64,000 bases of DNA from Rhizorhabdus phycosphaerae (GCF_011044255.1 NZ_CP049107.1:1612001-1676000), one strand, 5' to 3'. Positions 28,746-38,370 are shown, counted from the first letter of the stretch. A program made the numbers and translations. The notes: generated by a model from the sequence alone, not told the origin.

Positions 28746-29840
28746 ATGGTCGCCGACACCCTCTTCCAGCCCTTCCAGCAGGGTGCGCTGGCACTGCCCA
28801 GCCGCATCGTCATGGCGCCGATGACCCGGCGCTTCAGCCCCGATGGGCTCCCCGGCGAGGACGTGCTGGCCTATTATGCCCGGCGCGCCGCTGCCGGCGT
28901 CGGCCTGATCATCACCGAAGGCACCGCGATCGACGATCCCGCCGCGCTGGCGGAAGCCAATATTCCCGTCTTCCATGGCCCGGATGCGCTGACCCGCTGG
29001 ACCGCCATATGCAACGCCGTCCACGCGGCCGGTGCCCGCATCTTCCCTCAGCTCTGGCATGTCGGCGCGGCCCGCAAGCCGGAGAATACGGGCACACCGG
29101 ATGTGCCGGCGGTTTCGCCATCGGGCCTGTTCGCGCCCGACCAGCCCAATGGCGAGGCGCTGACCGCCGAGCGGATCGACAAGATCATCCTCGCTTATGG
29201 CCAGGCGGCGGCCGATGCCCGCGCGATCGGTTTCGACGGAATCGAGTTGCACTTCGCGCATGGCTATCTGGTCGACCAGTTCTTCTGGGCACCCACCAAT
29301 CTGCGCGATGACACCTATGGCGCCGAGCGCCACCGGATCGGCCTGGAGATCGTGCGCGAATGCCGTCGCCGGACCGCGCCGGACTTTCCGATCTCGATGC
29401 GATTCTCGCAGTGGAAGCAGCAGGACTATGACGCGCGGCTGTTCGCCAGTCCGCAGGAACTGGATGCCTTCGTGGTGCCGATGGCCGATGCGGGCGTCGA
29501 CATCTTCCACTGTTCCAACCGCCGTTTCTGGACGCCCGAGTTCGACGGCAGCAGTCTCAATCTCGCCGGTTGGACGAAGAAGCTCACCGGGCGGACGGTG
29601 ATCACGGTCGGCTCGGTCGGGCTGAGCGAGGAGTTCCTGGTCACGCGCACCGGCGTCAATCCCGACGTCGAAGCCGGCCATTTCGACCGGCTGGAAGAGA
29701 TGCTGGCCAATGGCGAGGTGGACCTGGTGGCGGTGGGCCGAGCGCTGATCGGCGATCCCGAATGGGCAGCCAAAGTCCGCGACGGGCAAATCGGCGACAT
29801 CCAGCCCTTTTCGCGGGATGCCCTCGCCAACCTGGTCTGA
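28746..29840 (+). CDS. NADH:flavin oxidoreductase, Old Yellow Enzyme family
   Basis: This 364-residue FMN-binding TIM barrel shows [16 protein letters not shown] at the N-terminus, the [12 protein letters not shown] strand, and [18 protein letters not shown], the segment that carries the substrate-binding His pair. The C-terminal phosphate-binding strand is [16 protein letters not shown]. It reduces activated C=C bonds (enones or enoyl-type substrates) with NAD(P)H. In this cluster it may saturate a ring enone or a 2,4-dienoyl intermediate. It shares the TIM-barrel core but lacks the long Fe-S extension of 2,4-dienoyl-CoA reductases. Confidence 0.88.
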   Translation: MVADTLFQPFQQGALALPSRIVMAPMTRRFSPDGLPGEDVLAYYARRAAAGVGLIITEGTAIDDPAALAEANIPVFHGPDALTRWTAICNAVHAAGARIFPQLWHVGAARKPENTGTPDVPAVSPSGLFAPDQPNGEALTAERIDKIILAYGQAAADARAIGFDGIELHFAHGYLVDQFFWAPTNLRDDTYGAERHRIGLEIVRECRRRTAPDFPISMRFSQWKQQDYDARLFASPQELDAFVVPMADAGVDIFHCSNRRFWTPEFDGSSLNLAGWTKKLTGRTVITVGSVGLSEEFLVTRTGVNPDVEAGHFDRLEEMLANGEVDLVAVGRALIGDPEWAAKVRDGQIGDIQPFSRDALANLV

Positions 29841-29853
29841 CAGGCAAAAAACA

Positions 29854-29883
29854 GGGGAGCCTTTCAGTGCTCCCCCGAGATTT
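29854..29883. terminator. Hairpin between convergent operons
   Basis: GGGGAGC (29854-29860) pairs with GCTCCCC (29869-29875) across an 8-base loop, followed a few bases later by TTTTT. It lies between the convergent Old Yellow Enzyme and NTF2-like genes and could end transcription on both strands, since AAAAAA precedes it. Confidence 0.6.
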
Positions 29884-29884
29884 T

Positions 29885-30406
29885 TCAACCGATCGAATAG
29901 ACGGGATCGTCGGGCCAGCGCGAGCCGATTGGCTGGCGCAGGCCGAAACGCTCCGCCTCGCTGGCAGTCGGAAGGGGCAATTCCTCGACCCAGTCGAACA
30001 CCACCTGCCGCTTGAGCACGCGCCATTCGCCGTCGCGCTCGACGAACCAGTCGAGATAGCGGCCCTTCATGTCCCATTGCTTCATCCCGCCCTCGGGACC
30101 GGGCTGACGCTGGAAGGCGGAGAAATAGCTCTCCACCGCTGCGCCGCCCTCGCGGAACTCGATCAGGATATTGTGGATCTGGTGGATGCCGCGCTCGATG
30201 CTCGGGAGCGTAGCGAGCGCCCATTCGATGAAGCCTACGGCGCTGCCCTGATAGGGGCCGTGCCGATCCTCGCCGTCGGGCCAATAGGCGGACCGCAGCG
30301 CCGCCTCGTCCATCCGGTCGATCCCCCGGCAATAGCGATAGAGACAGTCGCGGATCGCCTCCCGCGCCAGCAGTTCCCTGATGCTGTCCTCCAGAGATGC
30401 CGTCAT
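29885..30406 (-). CDS. NTF2-like (SnoaL_4) protein
   Basis: This small 173-residue protein has the N-terminal pattern [34 protein letters not shown], typical of the SnoaL_4 branch of NTF2-like proteins related to ring-hydroxylating dioxygenase beta subunits and ketosteroid-isomerase folds. Such proteins in catabolic clusters act as dehydratases, isomerases or small accessory enzymes. Its ATG overlaps the stop of the upstream acyl-CoA dehydrogenase by four bases, so it belongs to the same operon as the dehydrogenase pair. Its precise reaction is unknown. Confidence 0.8.
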   Translation of the reverse strand: MTASLEDSIRELLAREAIRDCLYRYCRGIDRMDEAALRSAYWPDGEDRHGPYQGSAVGFIEWALATLPSIERGIHQIHNILIEFREGGAAVESYFSAFQRQPGPEGGMKQWDMKGRYLDWFVERDGEWRVLKRQVVFDWVEELPLPTASEAERFGLRQPIGSRWPDDPVYSIG

Positions 30407-31515
30407 GCCGCGAACCTCCCCCGGTGATAGTCGATCGAACCATGGGCCAGCGCCAGCATCATCTGACGCTTCAGGTGATGGCTTACGATAAGCTCGTCGC
30501 TAAATCCTACGCCACCGTGCAGTTGCACCGCCTGCTGTCCGACATAGACCCCGCATTCGCCGACACGAACGCGCGCAGCCGAGACCGCACGCTGCCAGTC
30601 GCGGTCGCCCAGATGATGGTTGAGGGTCCCATGCAGCATCATGGCGCGCGCTTCCTCGCAGGCGATCACCATGTCCACCATGCGATGCTGGAGGACCTGG
30701 AACGACCCGATCGGCTTGCCAAACTGATGGCGGGTGCGGAGATAGTCGAGCGTGATCGCCGACAGGCTCTCCATCGAGCCGGTCGCCTCGGCCAGATAGG
30801 CGCAGGACGCCCGTGCGACCGCCGCCTCGATCACCGGCAGCGCCTGATCCTTGCTTCCGAGGAGGACCGCATCGCGCACATCGTTCAGCTCCAGCCGGGC
30901 ATGGCGATGACCGTCGATCGCGCGGAAGCGATGGACCGTCAGGCCGGAGGCAGACGCCGGGACAAGGAAGAGGCTGATCCCCTCGCGCTCGTTCGCCGCT
31001 CCCGCCGTCCGCGCCGAGATCAGGAACCAGTCGGCGTCGGCACCGTCCTCGACATGGCATTTGGCGCCCGACAGCGCGTAGCCGCCGTCGACCGCCTGCG
31101 CGGTGAGCGCCACGCGATGCGGATCATAGCCGCCATCGGCTTCCAACAGCGCAGCCGCAGCGATCGCCTCACCCGCACCAATTGCGGCAAGCAGCTCGGC
31201 CGCCGCATCGCCGGCTTCGCGCAGCAGCGCCGGGACGAGGACGCAGGAGGTGACGAAAGGCGACGGGACGAGGTGGCGACCGAGCGCTTCCTGCAGCGCC
31301 ATGACCTCGACGAGGCCGCCCCCAAGGCCACCCTGCTCCTCGGCGATCGGCAGCATCAGCCAGCCGAGTTCGGCCATCATCGCCCAGGTGCGCCGAACGC
31401 CGGCTTCGCCTTCCTCCAGCAGCTTTAGCCGATCGGTGGCGGGGAAATGGTCGAGACCAAAGCGGTCCGCGCTTTCGAGCAGCATCCGCTGCTCGTCCGA
31501 ATAGAGAAAATCCAC
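30403..31515 (-). CDS. Acyl-CoA dehydrogenase-like subunit (second of an adjacent pair)
   Basis: This 370-residue protein begins [19 protein letters not shown] and keeps the acyl-CoA dehydrogenase fold to the end ([41 protein letters not shown]). GTG 31515 is the start, with AGGAGG about ten bases upstream. The flavin segment normally read as T-E-P-x-A-G-S is not evident, and the usual FEGT base is absent, which is common for the weaker partner in heteromeric acyl-CoA dehydrogenases. It begins 11 bases after the stop of the other dehydrogenase, which suggests a hetero-oligomer. Confidence 0.85.
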   Translation of the reverse strand: MDFLYSDEQRMLLESADRFGLDHFPATDRLKLLEEGEAGVRRTWAMMAELGWLMLPIAEEQGGLGGGLVEVMALQEALGRHLVPSPFVTSCVLVPALLREAGDAAAELLAAIGAGEAIAAAALLEADGGYDPHRVALTAQAVDGGYALSGAKCHVEDGADADWFLISARTAGAANEREGISLFLVPASASGLTVHRFRAIDGHRHARLELNDVRDAVLLGSKDQALPVIEAAVARASCAYLAEATGSMESLSAITLDYLRTRHQFGKPIGSFQVLQHRMVDMVIACEEARAMMLHGTLNHHLGDRDWQRAVSAARVRVGECGVYVGQQAVQLHGGVGFSDELIVSHHLKRQMMLALAHGSIDYHRGRFAA

Positions 31516-31526
31516 CGAACGACCTC

Positions 31527-32705
31527 CTAGAGCCGCAGCGCCCGCTGGGCGATGATGTTGTGCTGGATCTCGCTCGACCCGCCATAGATCGACGTCACGC
31601 GCGCATAGAGCGCGCCCTGCATCGCATAGGGCATGTCGGCGGGAACTCCGGTATCGCCGAGGGCTGCGAAATGGGCGGCCTCGGGGCCGAGTGCGCCGAT
31701 CCAGAGCGCCGTCCCCTGCTGGGTCAGTTGCGACCAGCGCAGCTTGACCATCGAGCCGCGCGGGCCCGAGTCCACACCCGCATTGGCATCGGCCATCAAC
31801 CGCAGGATCATCGTCTGCAGCGCGATCACCTCGATCTCGAACTGGGCAAGTTTGCTGCGGAAGCCCGGCTGATCGATCAGGCGCACGCCCCCGATCGTCC
31901 GGCGGCTGGCCGCCTCCTTGATGCCCCGGATCGTCTGGGTCAGGAAGATCGCGACCGATGCGGTGACCATGCGCTCGCGGTCGAGCAGCACCTTGCCATA
32001 TTCCCATCCGCGCCCTTCCTCGCCGACCAGATTGCCGACCGGCACGCGCACATCGTCGAGGAACATCTCGTTGGTGTGATGCTTCTCGTCCATCGTCGCG
32101 ACAGGGCGCACTGTGATGCCCGGCGTCTTCATGTCGAGCAGCAGCAGCGAAATGCCCTGCTGGCGCTTGGCCTCGTCCGAGGTGCGCGCGAGGACGAAGA
32201 CATGCGACGCGACATGGGCGTAGCTGGTCCAGGCCTTCTGCCCGTTGAGGACATAATGGTCGCCGTCGCGCACGGCACGTGTGCGGAGCGCAGCTAGGTC
32301 GGAACCGGCACCGGGCTCGGAATAGCCCTGACACCACCAGTCGTCGGCATTGATAATCCGCGGCAGATAGCGGTCCTTCAGTTCCTGGCTGCCATAGGTG
32401 AAGATGATCGGGCCGATCAGCTCCAGCCCCTGGTGGAACTGCGCCGGCGCATCGGCATCGGCAGCCTCCTTCCAGAAGATATATTGCTGGACGGGCGACC
32501 AGCCCGTTCCGCCATATTCGGCCGGCCAGGTCGGCGCGCCCCAGCCGCGGGCGGCAAGGCGTTTCTGATAGGCCGTCAGTTCCTCAGGGTTCAGCCGCAG
32601 CCCCGCCCTGACGCGGGTGCGCCAGTGCTCTGGGATGCTGTCGGCGAAAAAGGCCCGCACCTCTTCCTGAAAGGCGCGGTCGGATGCGTCGAGTTCCAGC
32701 TTCAT
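31527..32705 (-). CDS. Acyl-CoA dehydrogenase (first of an adjacent pair)
   Basis: This 392-residue protein contains QGYSEPGAGSDLAALRTRA (flavin and substrate segment), DGDHYVLNGQKAWTSYAH, and the C-terminal IYGGSSEIQHNIIAQRALRL. The pattern and the adjacent shorter paralogue recall the unequal FadE pairs that dehydrogenate steroid side chains or cyclic acyl-CoAs in actinobacteria and sphingomonads. The reaction is FAD-dependent alpha,beta-dehydrogenation of an acyl-CoA. The gene lies 78 bases downstream of the SMP-30 gene and probably shares its promoter. Substrate assignment is inference. Confidence 0.9.
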   Translation of the reverse strand: MKLELDASDRAFQEEVRAFFADSIPEHWRTRVRAGLRLNPEELTAYQKRLAARGWGAPTWPAEYGGTGWSPVQQYIFWKEAADADAPAQFHQGLELIGPIIFTYGSQELKDRYLPRIINADDWWCQGYSEPGAGSDLAALRTRAVRDGDHYVLNGQKAWTSYAHVASHVFVLARTSDEAKRQQGISLLLLDMKTPGITVRPVATMDEKHHTNEMFLDDVRVPVGNLVGEEGRGWEYGKVLLDRERMVTASVAIFLTQTIRGIKEAASRRTIGGVRLIDQPGFRSKLAQFEIEVIALQTMILRLMADANAGVDSGPRGSMVKLRWSQLTQQGTALWIGALGPEAAHFAALGDTGVPADMPYAMQGALYARVTSIYGGSSEIQHNIIAQRALRL

Positions 32706-32783
32706 TCCATCTGCCCTGTGTTGAACGACCGACGCTAATGCGCCCGCCGCCCCGATCGGCAGGGGAAGTGCGTCCGGCGGCGA

Positions 32784-33668
32784 TTAATCCCGGATGTGAT
32801 CGGGCGTCGCGAAACGCGCCTCGGCGAGGCCGCGCGCGCCGCAATCGCGGATAGCGAGGATGCGCCCCCCATCGATATGGTCGGTGACGAGATGCCGGCC
32901 CGAATCGCCGATGCTGGTGACGAAGAGGATGTCGAGATCGGGGCCACCGAAGGCCGGGCAGGACGGGAAAGGCATCGGCACCTCGATACGGCGCAGCAGC
33001 TGGCCGTCAGGCGACACGCAGGCGATCGCCTGGTCGAGCACCAGCGCGATCCAGAGATTGCCGTCCGCGTCCACCGTAGCGCCATCGGGCGCTTTGCCGA
33101 TCCCGTCGAGTGCAATTCGCCCCAGCGCCTCGCCGACCGCGCCGCTGCCCGGGTCATAGCGATGCCGCCGGATGAACCCGTCGAGGCTGTCGGCGAAGAA
33201 TATCTCGGCGCCGTCGGGCGAGAAGCAGATGGCGTTGCCGATCCTTATGCCGTCGGCGAGCGCGTCCGGCGCGGCATCACCACCCAGCCGCCAGAGCTTG
33301 CCGGTCGCGACATCGTCTAGCTGGGTCTCTCCACAGAAGAAGAACCGCCCATTACGGTCGAGCTTGCCGTCGTTGAGCCGAGTCGAGCCGGAGAGTCTGG
33401 GCAGGCTGGCCAGTTCACGTACGGCGCCGTGCGCGTCGATCAGACAGAAGCGGTCGGCGAAGGCCACGAGCAGCCCGCCATCGGCCAGCGCGATGCTGCC
33501 GGGAAGCTCGGCATAGTCCCAGCGCGAGAGGAGCGTGCCGTCGATCTTTGCGGCGAAGATCGACATGGCCCGCGCATCGACCCACCAGAGGCACTGGTTG
33601 CGGACGTCCCACAGGGGACTCTCGCCCAGCTTGCAGCGATGCTCGCCCAGAAATGCGATGTCGACCAT
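32784..33668 (-). CDS. SMP-30/gluconolactonase/LRE-family lactonase
   Basis: This 294-residue six-bladed beta-propeller starts VDIAFLGEHRCKLGESPLWD, with the conserved metal-ligand Glu in GESPLW. RLNDGKLDRNGRFFFC and GNAICFSPDGAEIFFADS give the Asn and Asp ligands expected for a Ca- or Zn-dependent lactonase. A lactonase would logically follow a Baeyer-Villiger oxidation, which fits the monooxygenase gene elsewhere in the cluster. ATG 33668 was chosen over an upstream in-frame start because it yields the usual family N-terminus. Operator-like site C lies upstream. Confidence 0.85.
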   Translation of the reverse strand: MVDIAFLGEHRCKLGESPLWDVRNQCLWWVDARAMSIFAAKIDGTLLSRWDYAELPGSIALADGGLLVAFADRFCLIDAHGAVRELASLPRLSGSTRLNDGKLDRNGRFFFCGETQLDDVATGKLWRLGGDAAPDALADGIRIGNAICFSPDGAEIFFADSLDGFIRRHRYDPGSGAVGEALGRIALDGIGKAPDGATVDADGNLWIALVLDQAIACVSPDGQLLRRIEVPMPFPSCPAFGGPDLDILFVTSIGDSGRHLVTDHIDGGRILAIRDCGARGLAEARFATPDHIRD

Positions 33669-33750
33669 GACGCCTCGTCCTCTCCTATCGAACCGCCATC
33701 CTAGGCAGAGGGCAGCGCCCGCCATGCGCGCATCGCTTCCGCTCGCGCAC

Positions 33751-33766
33751 TATCACGTCCGCGATA
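33751..33766. promoter_or_regulatory. Operator-like site C (TATCACGTCCGCGATA)
   Basis: This is a TATC-N8-GATA site in the gap between the IclR stop (33783) and the SMP-30 start (33668). Its reverse strand, TATCGCGGACGTGATA, is nearly identical to site B. It is placed to control the SMP-30/dehydrogenase operon. Confidence 0.55.
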
Positions 33767-33782
33767 GCCGCTGGCGCGCCGG

Positions 33783-34565
33783 TCAGTCGTCGTCGCCCTC
33801 GGGCATCGGCGATGGGGCGAAGGCGCCCTGTTCGAACTCGGCGATGATGTCGCGCATGATCGACACGATGCGATCACGATTGACGTCGATCCGCTCGGCA
33901 AAGCCCCCTACCCCGATCGCCAGCGGAATGCCGTAGAGATCGGCATCGAGCGGCATCGCGATCGACGAGACCTCCATCGTCGGCCGGTGGGGTACGTGCG
34001 AATAGCCCTGTACCCGGACCCGGCCGATCTGCTGCATCAGCTCCGTCAGCGAGACGCGCTCGCTGTCGTCGGTCGCATAGGCGTTGGAATAGCGGCGCAG
34101 CTTGTCGATCTTGGCGTCGTCCATCCGCGACATCATCGCGATCCCCGACGAGGAATCGACCAGCTTGCGCATCGCCCCGACACGCGGCGCCATCTTATAC
34201 TCGTGAGAGGGCGTGAGCAGGATGACGTACTGGATGAACAGGTCGTTCTGCGTCACCAGCGCGACGGTTTCGTCGGTCCGGCGCTGCAGTTCGCTGATCA
34301 TCTCGCGATAGCCGCCCGACGCCTGGATATAGCCCGGCAGCCAGCTGCCGAGATGCGAGAAGCGCGTCGTCGGCAAATAAGTGCGGGTCTCCCGATTGTA
34401 ATTGAGATAGCCGGCCCCGACCATGCTCTTGAGCAGCTGGGTGGTGCTCGACTGGGGATAGCCGAGCGTGGTGTGGATCTCGTGCAGCGGGAGCGGCCTG
34501 CGGCGCTCCGCGAAGAGCTCCATGATCTCGAAGGTCCGCAGCGCGGACTTGACGCCAGCCAGCAT
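33783..34565 (-). CDS. IclR-family transcriptional regulator 1
   Basis: The 260-residue protein has an N-terminal winged helix (ALRTFEIMELFAERRRPLPL, LGYPQSSTTQLLKSMVGAGYL) and a C-terminal IclR effector domain (SQNDLF-like TQNDLFIQYV, DSSSGIAMMSRM, and GIPLAIGVGGFAERID). It closely resembles IclR regulator 2 at the other end of the cluster. It lies last in the minus-strand unit that starts with the crotonase at 38279, 58 bases after the degenerate SDR. It probably senses a pathway intermediate and binds the TATC-N8-GATA sites. Confidence 0.9.
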   Translation of the reverse strand: MLAGVKSALRTFEIMELFAERRRPLPLHEIHTTLGYPQSSTTQLLKSMVGAGYLNYNRETRTYLPTTRFSHLGSWLPGYIQASGGYREMISELQRRTDETVALVTQNDLFIQYVILLTPSHEYKMAPRVGAMRKLVDSSSGIAMMSRMDDAKIDKLRRYSNAYATDDSERVSLTELMQQIGRVRVQGYSHVPHRPTMEVSSIAMPLDADLYGIPLAIGVGGFAERIDVNRDRIVSIMRDIIAEFEQGAFAPSPMPEGDDD

Positions 34566-34623
34566 AGCCTATCCCTGCGCGCGCCACCGTGCCTAGGCGA
34601 TGGGCGTCGTTGCGACGGTCCTA

Positions 34624-35154
34624 CTACCGCCGCCGGGCCTTGGTCATCCTCAAATTGGCGCCCCCGTCGAAGGGAAGGACGTGGCCGTTGATGCCATGTC
34701 CAGTCAGAAGCGCGACACCGATCTGCGCGGCCTGGCCGATCCACCCGTCCGGCAGACGGCTCCGGTCCCGCGGAAAGGCGATCATGTTGACGACCAGCCC
34801 CGCGCCCATTCGCTCCAGCACCAGCGAACGCGTCAATCCAATCGCGAAACCCGACAAGGCGGCGGCCGGTACCGCATGCCATTCGCCCAGATGGTCGAGC
34901 GAGCCCAGCAGCAGGATGCTGCTCCGCCCTGGCGGCAGCGATTGCAGATGGTCGGCCAGATCGAGCGCCGGCGTCAGAAAGCCTTGTTCGAACTCGGCAT
35001 CGGGCAGATCGAGGAAAGATGTGGCGCAAGCGGGCGGCGTCGCGTCTACGAGCGCGCAGCGCGCAGCGATCTCCGGCGAAAGCAGCGCGGCGATTGCATC
35101 ACGCATATCCGCAAGAAAACGGGTCGCGCCGAGCGCCAGCAGGCCTTCTGTCAT
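34624..35154 (-). CDS. Degenerate short-chain dehydrogenase-like protein
   Basis: This 176-residue protein looks like the second half of an SDR fold (SILLLGSLDHLGEWHAV, LSGFAIGLTRSLVLERMG, ending LPFDGGANL). It lacks the nucleotide-binding TGxxxGxG at the N-terminus, and the usual Y-x-x-x-K pair is replaced in the AVPAAALSGF region. It is thus unlikely to be a functional dehydrogenase. It may be a structural partner of the canonical SDR that ends 11 bases upstream, or a decaying duplicate. No frameshift is visible: the frame is intact from ATG 35154. Confidence 0.6.
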   Translation of the reverse strand: MTEGLLALGATRFLADMRDAIAALLSPEIAARCALVDATPPACATSFLDLPDAEFEQGFLTPALDLADHLQSLPPGRSSILLLGSLDHLGEWHAVPAAALSGFAIGLTRSLVLERMGAGLVVNMIAFPRDRSRLPDGWIGQAAQIGVALLTGHGINGHVLPFDGGANLRMTKARRR

Positions 35155-35165
35155 CGTCCGTCCCG

Positions 35166-35894
35166 TCAGAGTGGCTCGACGCCGAGCGATTTTCCGCCAT
35201 CGACAAGGATCACCTGTCCGCTCAGCTTCCGGCCATCTTCGGACGCCAGATAGGCAACCGCCGAGGCTATGGAGTTCGGCGCGAGCGCCGCGCCGCTCGG
35301 CTCCAGCGCGGTCAATTGCGCCCGCATCGTGTCGGTGAAGTCGGCGATCATCCGCGTCTCGACCATGCCGGGCGCCACGGCGTTGACCGCGATCCTGCGC
35401 CAGCGCAGTTCGACCGCCATAGCCCGGGTCATCGCGACGACGGCGGTCTTCGACGCGACATAATGCGCAGCTCCTGCCCCGCCAAGATAGCCGCGCGATG
35501 CGATATTGACGACCGCGCCCCCCGACATGCGCCGCGCAGCCTCCTGCGCCACCACGAAACTACCAAGGACATTCACGCGCAGCATGCGTTCGAAGTCCGT
35601 TCTACGAAGCTGCGCGAAGAGCAAAAGCTCGGCAGCGATGCCGGCATTGTTGACGACCAGGTCGAGCCGGTCGAAACCGGCGATCGCGTCCGCGACCCCT
35701 GTTCGATCGGTAATGTCGACGGCCCTACCGCTGATGTCGAGGCCCTTGGCTTCCGCGTCCGCCGCCGCCTCGGCAACCACCTCCGCGTCGCGGTCGAACA
35801 TCGTCACCGACCAGCCCTGCCCCGCCAGCATGTGCGCAATGGCATTGCCGATCCCGCGCGCCCCGCCGGTGACGATCGCCTGGGGTCGCGCCAT
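35166..35894 (-). CDS. Short-chain dehydrogenase/reductase
   Basis: This 242-residue classical SDR has the cofactor loop IVTGGARGIGNAIAHML, NNAG after DLVV, and the catalytic YVASKTAVVAM (Tyr and Lys). It closes with the usual VILVDGGKSLG. It probably oxidises or reduces a hydroxyl or keto group with NAD(P). It lies three bases after the acyl-CoA ligase stop and 11 bases before the degenerate SDR, within one operon. Substrate is unknown. Confidence 0.88.
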   Translation of the reverse strand: MARPQAIVTGGARGIGNAIAHMLAGQGWSVTMFDRDAEVVAEAAADAEAKGLDISGRAVDITDRTGVADAIAGFDRLDLVVNNAGIAAELLLFAQLRRTDFERMLRVNVLGSFVVAQEAARRMSGGAVVNIASRGYLGGAGAAHYVASKTAVVAMTRAMAVELRWRRIAVNAVAPGMVETRMIADFTDTMRAQLTALEPSGAALAPNSIASAVAYLASEDGRKLSGQVILVDGGKSLGVEPL

Positions 35895-35897
35895 CGC

Positions 35898-37502
35898 TCA
35901 GTTCAGCGGATCGGCGGCGAGGATCGGGCCAAGCTGGTCGAGCGCACGCCGATAGTCGGCCTTGCCGCTCGCATGGCGCGGCATCTCGGCAACCTCGACC
36001 AGCCTGCGCGGCAGCTTGTAGCGCGCCAGATCGGTTTCGAGCGCGGCCCGGACGCTATCGCGATCGAAGCCAGCGCCGGTCTTGACCAGCGCCACGACCG
36101 CCTTGCCCCAGCGGTCGTCCGGGACGCCCACCACCATCGCATCCTCGATGCCGGGCGCCCGCTTGAGCGCCTCCTCGACCTCTTCAACGAAGATCTTTTC
36201 GCCCCCGCTGTTGATGCAGAGATTACCCCGGCCGACGAGTCGGATCAGACCGTCGGGCATGCGCTCGGCAATGTCGCCCGGCACGGCGTAAGGCACCCCG
36301 TCGATCAGCGGATAGGTCGCCGCAGTCTTCTCCGGGTCCCCATAATAGCCCTTGGCGAAGGGCGCCCTTCGCGCGAGCCAGCCCTCGCCCGGCTGCCCGT
36401 CGGGCAGCGGCTTGCCGCTCTCGACATCGATGATGACGGTTTGACGGCCAGGCTCGAAGAAGCCGGTGGGTGTTTCCTGTGTCGCGGTCGTCACCGCATA
36501 GCCGAGGCCCGACGCTTCCGAGGCGCCCAATATGTCGACCAGCGCAATCTGCGGGATCAGGCGGACCAACTCCTGCTTGACCTCGCGGCTCCACATCAGG
36601 CCAGCCGAGGAGATCACGCGCATCGAGCCGAGCGACCAGCGGCCAGGATGCGCCGCCAGAGCCTGCGCCATAGGGCGGGCGAAGACATCGCCGACGATCA
36701 GGACGCGGGTGACCTGCCAGCGGTCGACCACGTCCCATAATTCCTCGGCGTCGAAGCGATCCTTCGCGAGCAGCAGCGCGGTTCCGCCCATGATCAGCTC
36801 CGCCATGCAGCTGTTGAGCCCCGCGCCGTGCATCAGTGGGCAGGCCGGCAAAACCCGGCCGGGTGCTGCATTGTCCGCAACCTGGCGGATATGGTCGTCC
36901 ATCGTCAGGATCGCCGTCTTCACGACGGGCGATTCGAGCTGGACGCGGCGCGCATCGGCGGCGCGCCACATCACGCCCTTGGGCTTGCCGGTGGTGCCCC
37001 CGGTGTAGAGAAGATAGCCGTCATCGGGCGAGCGCTCGATCCCCAGGGCCGAACCGTCGCCCTGCCCGACCATGGCATCATAGGCGCCACCGCCGTCGAT
37101 CTGGACGGACAACAGCAGATGGTCGAGACGCCCGTCGATAGGGGCCACGACCGGCGCGAACTCCGCCTGATAGAAAAGCGCGGACGCCGTGCAGTCGGCG
37201 AGGACATATTCGGCCTCGGCCGTGGTGTAGCGGTAGTTGATGTTGACGTGCGTCAGCCGCGCCTTGAAGGCGGCGCAGGCGATCTCGATGAACTCGGGGA
37301 TGTTGCGCGCCAGGATGGCGACGCGGTCACCGGCCTGCAGCCCGCCTGCCAGCATAGCGCGGGCCAGCCTGTTGGTGCGGGCATCGAACTCGCCCCAGGC
37401 AATGACCCGCTCGCCATGGATGATCGCCGGCCGATCGGCCGGAACGACCGATGCGGTGGCGTCCAGCAGATCGCCGAAATTCCAGTCGCTCGCCCAGCCC
37501 AT
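35898..37502 (-). CDS. Acyl-CoA ligase (AMP-forming), second copy
   Basis: This 534-residue adenylate-forming enzyme has YLLYTGGTTGKPKGVMWR (P-loop, with a TGG variant), LGASEASGLG, and RGNLCINSGGEKIFVEEVEE in the hinge. The last Lys-bearing segment is RHASGKADYR. The first half contains the usual WGEFDARTNRLARAM segment. It differs clearly from the ligase at 25786, so the cluster activates at least two different acids. It lies 12 bases after the crotonase and three before the SDR. Confidence 0.9.
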   Translation of the reverse strand: MGWASDWNFGDLLDATASVVPADRPAIIHGERVIAWGEFDARTNRLARAMLAGGLQAGDRVAILARNIPEFIEIACAAFKARLTHVNINYRYTTAEAEYVLADCTASALFYQAEFAPVVAPIDGRLDHLLLSVQIDGGGAYDAMVGQGDGSALGIERSPDDGYLLYTGGTTGKPKGVMWRAADARRVQLESPVVKTAILTMDDHIRQVADNAAPGRVLPACPLMHGAGLNSCMAELIMGGTALLLAKDRFDAEELWDVVDRWQVTRVLIVGDVFARPMAQALAAHPGRWSLGSMRVISSAGLMWSREVKQELVRLIPQIALVDILGASEASGLGYAVTTATQETPTGFFEPGRQTVIIDVESGKPLPDGQPGEGWLARRAPFAKGYYGDPEKTAATYPLIDGVPYAVPGDIAERMPDGLIRLVGRGNLCINSGGEKIFVEEVEEALKRAPGIEDAMVVGVPDDRWGKAVVALVKTGAGFDRDSVRAALETDLARYKLPRRLVEVAEMPRHASGKADYRRALDQLGPILAADPLN

Positions 37503-37514
37503 AATCCGCCCCCT

Positions 37515-38279
37515 TCAGCGGCCGAGGAAGTTGGGCGCGCGCTTCTCGACGAAGGCGGCGACCGCCTCGGCGGCATCATGCGACTTGGACAGGAGCGCTG
37601 TGTTGCCCTGCTCGTAGATATAGCCGTCGCGGAGCGTCATATTCTCGATCGTGCGCATCGAGTCCTTGGCGAGCTTGGTCGCCAGCGGGCTCTTGCTCGC
37701 AATGTTGCGTGCCATGTCCATGGCGAACGGCATCAGCTCTTCATGTGGCAGGCACGCCTCGATGATGCCACGACGATAGAGCTCGGCAGCCGGCGCCCGA
37801 TAGCCGGTCAGCATCATCCGGCGGACCAGCGAATGCGGCAGGATCCGCGCGGCATGCTTGCCGCCGCCCATCAGGCCGACATCGACCTCCGGCAGGCCGA
37901 AGACCGCCGCCTCGGACGCGACGATGATGTCGCAACTTGCGACCAGTCCGAGGCCGGCACCCAGGGCGGGACCGTTGACCGCGGCGATGGTCGGCTTCGC
38001 ATTGTCCGCAATCGCGTAGCTGATCTCGCGCACCTTGCGGTTGCGCGCCCAGCGCGCGCCGGGTTGCGACAGGTCGGGCCGGTTCTTGAGGTCTGCGCCC
38101 GCCGAAAAGCACTTTCCGGCACCGGTCAGCACCACGACGCGAACGTCGTCGCGGTCGTTGAAGCTGTCGAACACCGCCGTCAGTTCCTCGACGAAGTCCA
38201 TGTTCTGGGAATTGACCGGCGGATTATCCATCGTGACGAGCGCCACATAATCCGACACGTCCAGCCTGACCTGACTCAT
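37515..38279 (-). CDS. Enoyl-CoA hydratase/isomerase (crotonase family)
   Basis: This 254-residue crotonase has the oxyanion-hole segments GKCFSAGADLKNRPD and VNGPALGAGLGLVASCDIIVA and the usual C-terminal helix (EAVAAFVEKRAPNFLGR). ATG 38279 was chosen because it begins the typical crotonase N-terminus (MSQVRLDVSDYVALVTMDN); an upstream in-frame extension is out of family. It is the first gene of a five- to six-gene minus-strand unit with a ligase, SDRs and an IclR regulator. Site D lies 76 bases upstream. Confidence 0.88.
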   Translation of the reverse strand: MSQVRLDVSDYVALVTMDNPPVNSQNMDFVEELTAVFDSFNDRDDVRVVVLTGAGKCFSAGADLKNRPDLSQPGARWARNRKVREISYAIADNAKPTIAAVNGPALGAGLGLVASCDIIVASEAAVFGLPEVDVGLMGGGKHAARILPHSLVRRMMLTGYRAPAAELYRRGIIEACLPHEELMPFAMDMARNIASKSPLATKLAKDSMRTIENMTLRDGYIYEQGNTALLSKSHDAAEAVAAFVEKRAPNFLGR

Positions 38280-38354
38280 AGCTCCATCTCCTTCGGATGG
38301 CGGCATAAGCGCTGGTGCGTACGGGAAACATCGAAGCGGAGAGTGGCGCGGCAG

Positions 38355-38370
38355 TATCTCATATGGGATC
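38355..38370. promoter_or_regulatory. Operator-like site D (TATCTCATATGGGATC)
   Basis: This is a TATC-N8-GATC partial palindrome with CATATG in the centre, between the crotonase start (38279) and the convergent-side SDR fusion stop (38397). Its CATATG core is shared with site G. Confidence 0.45.
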
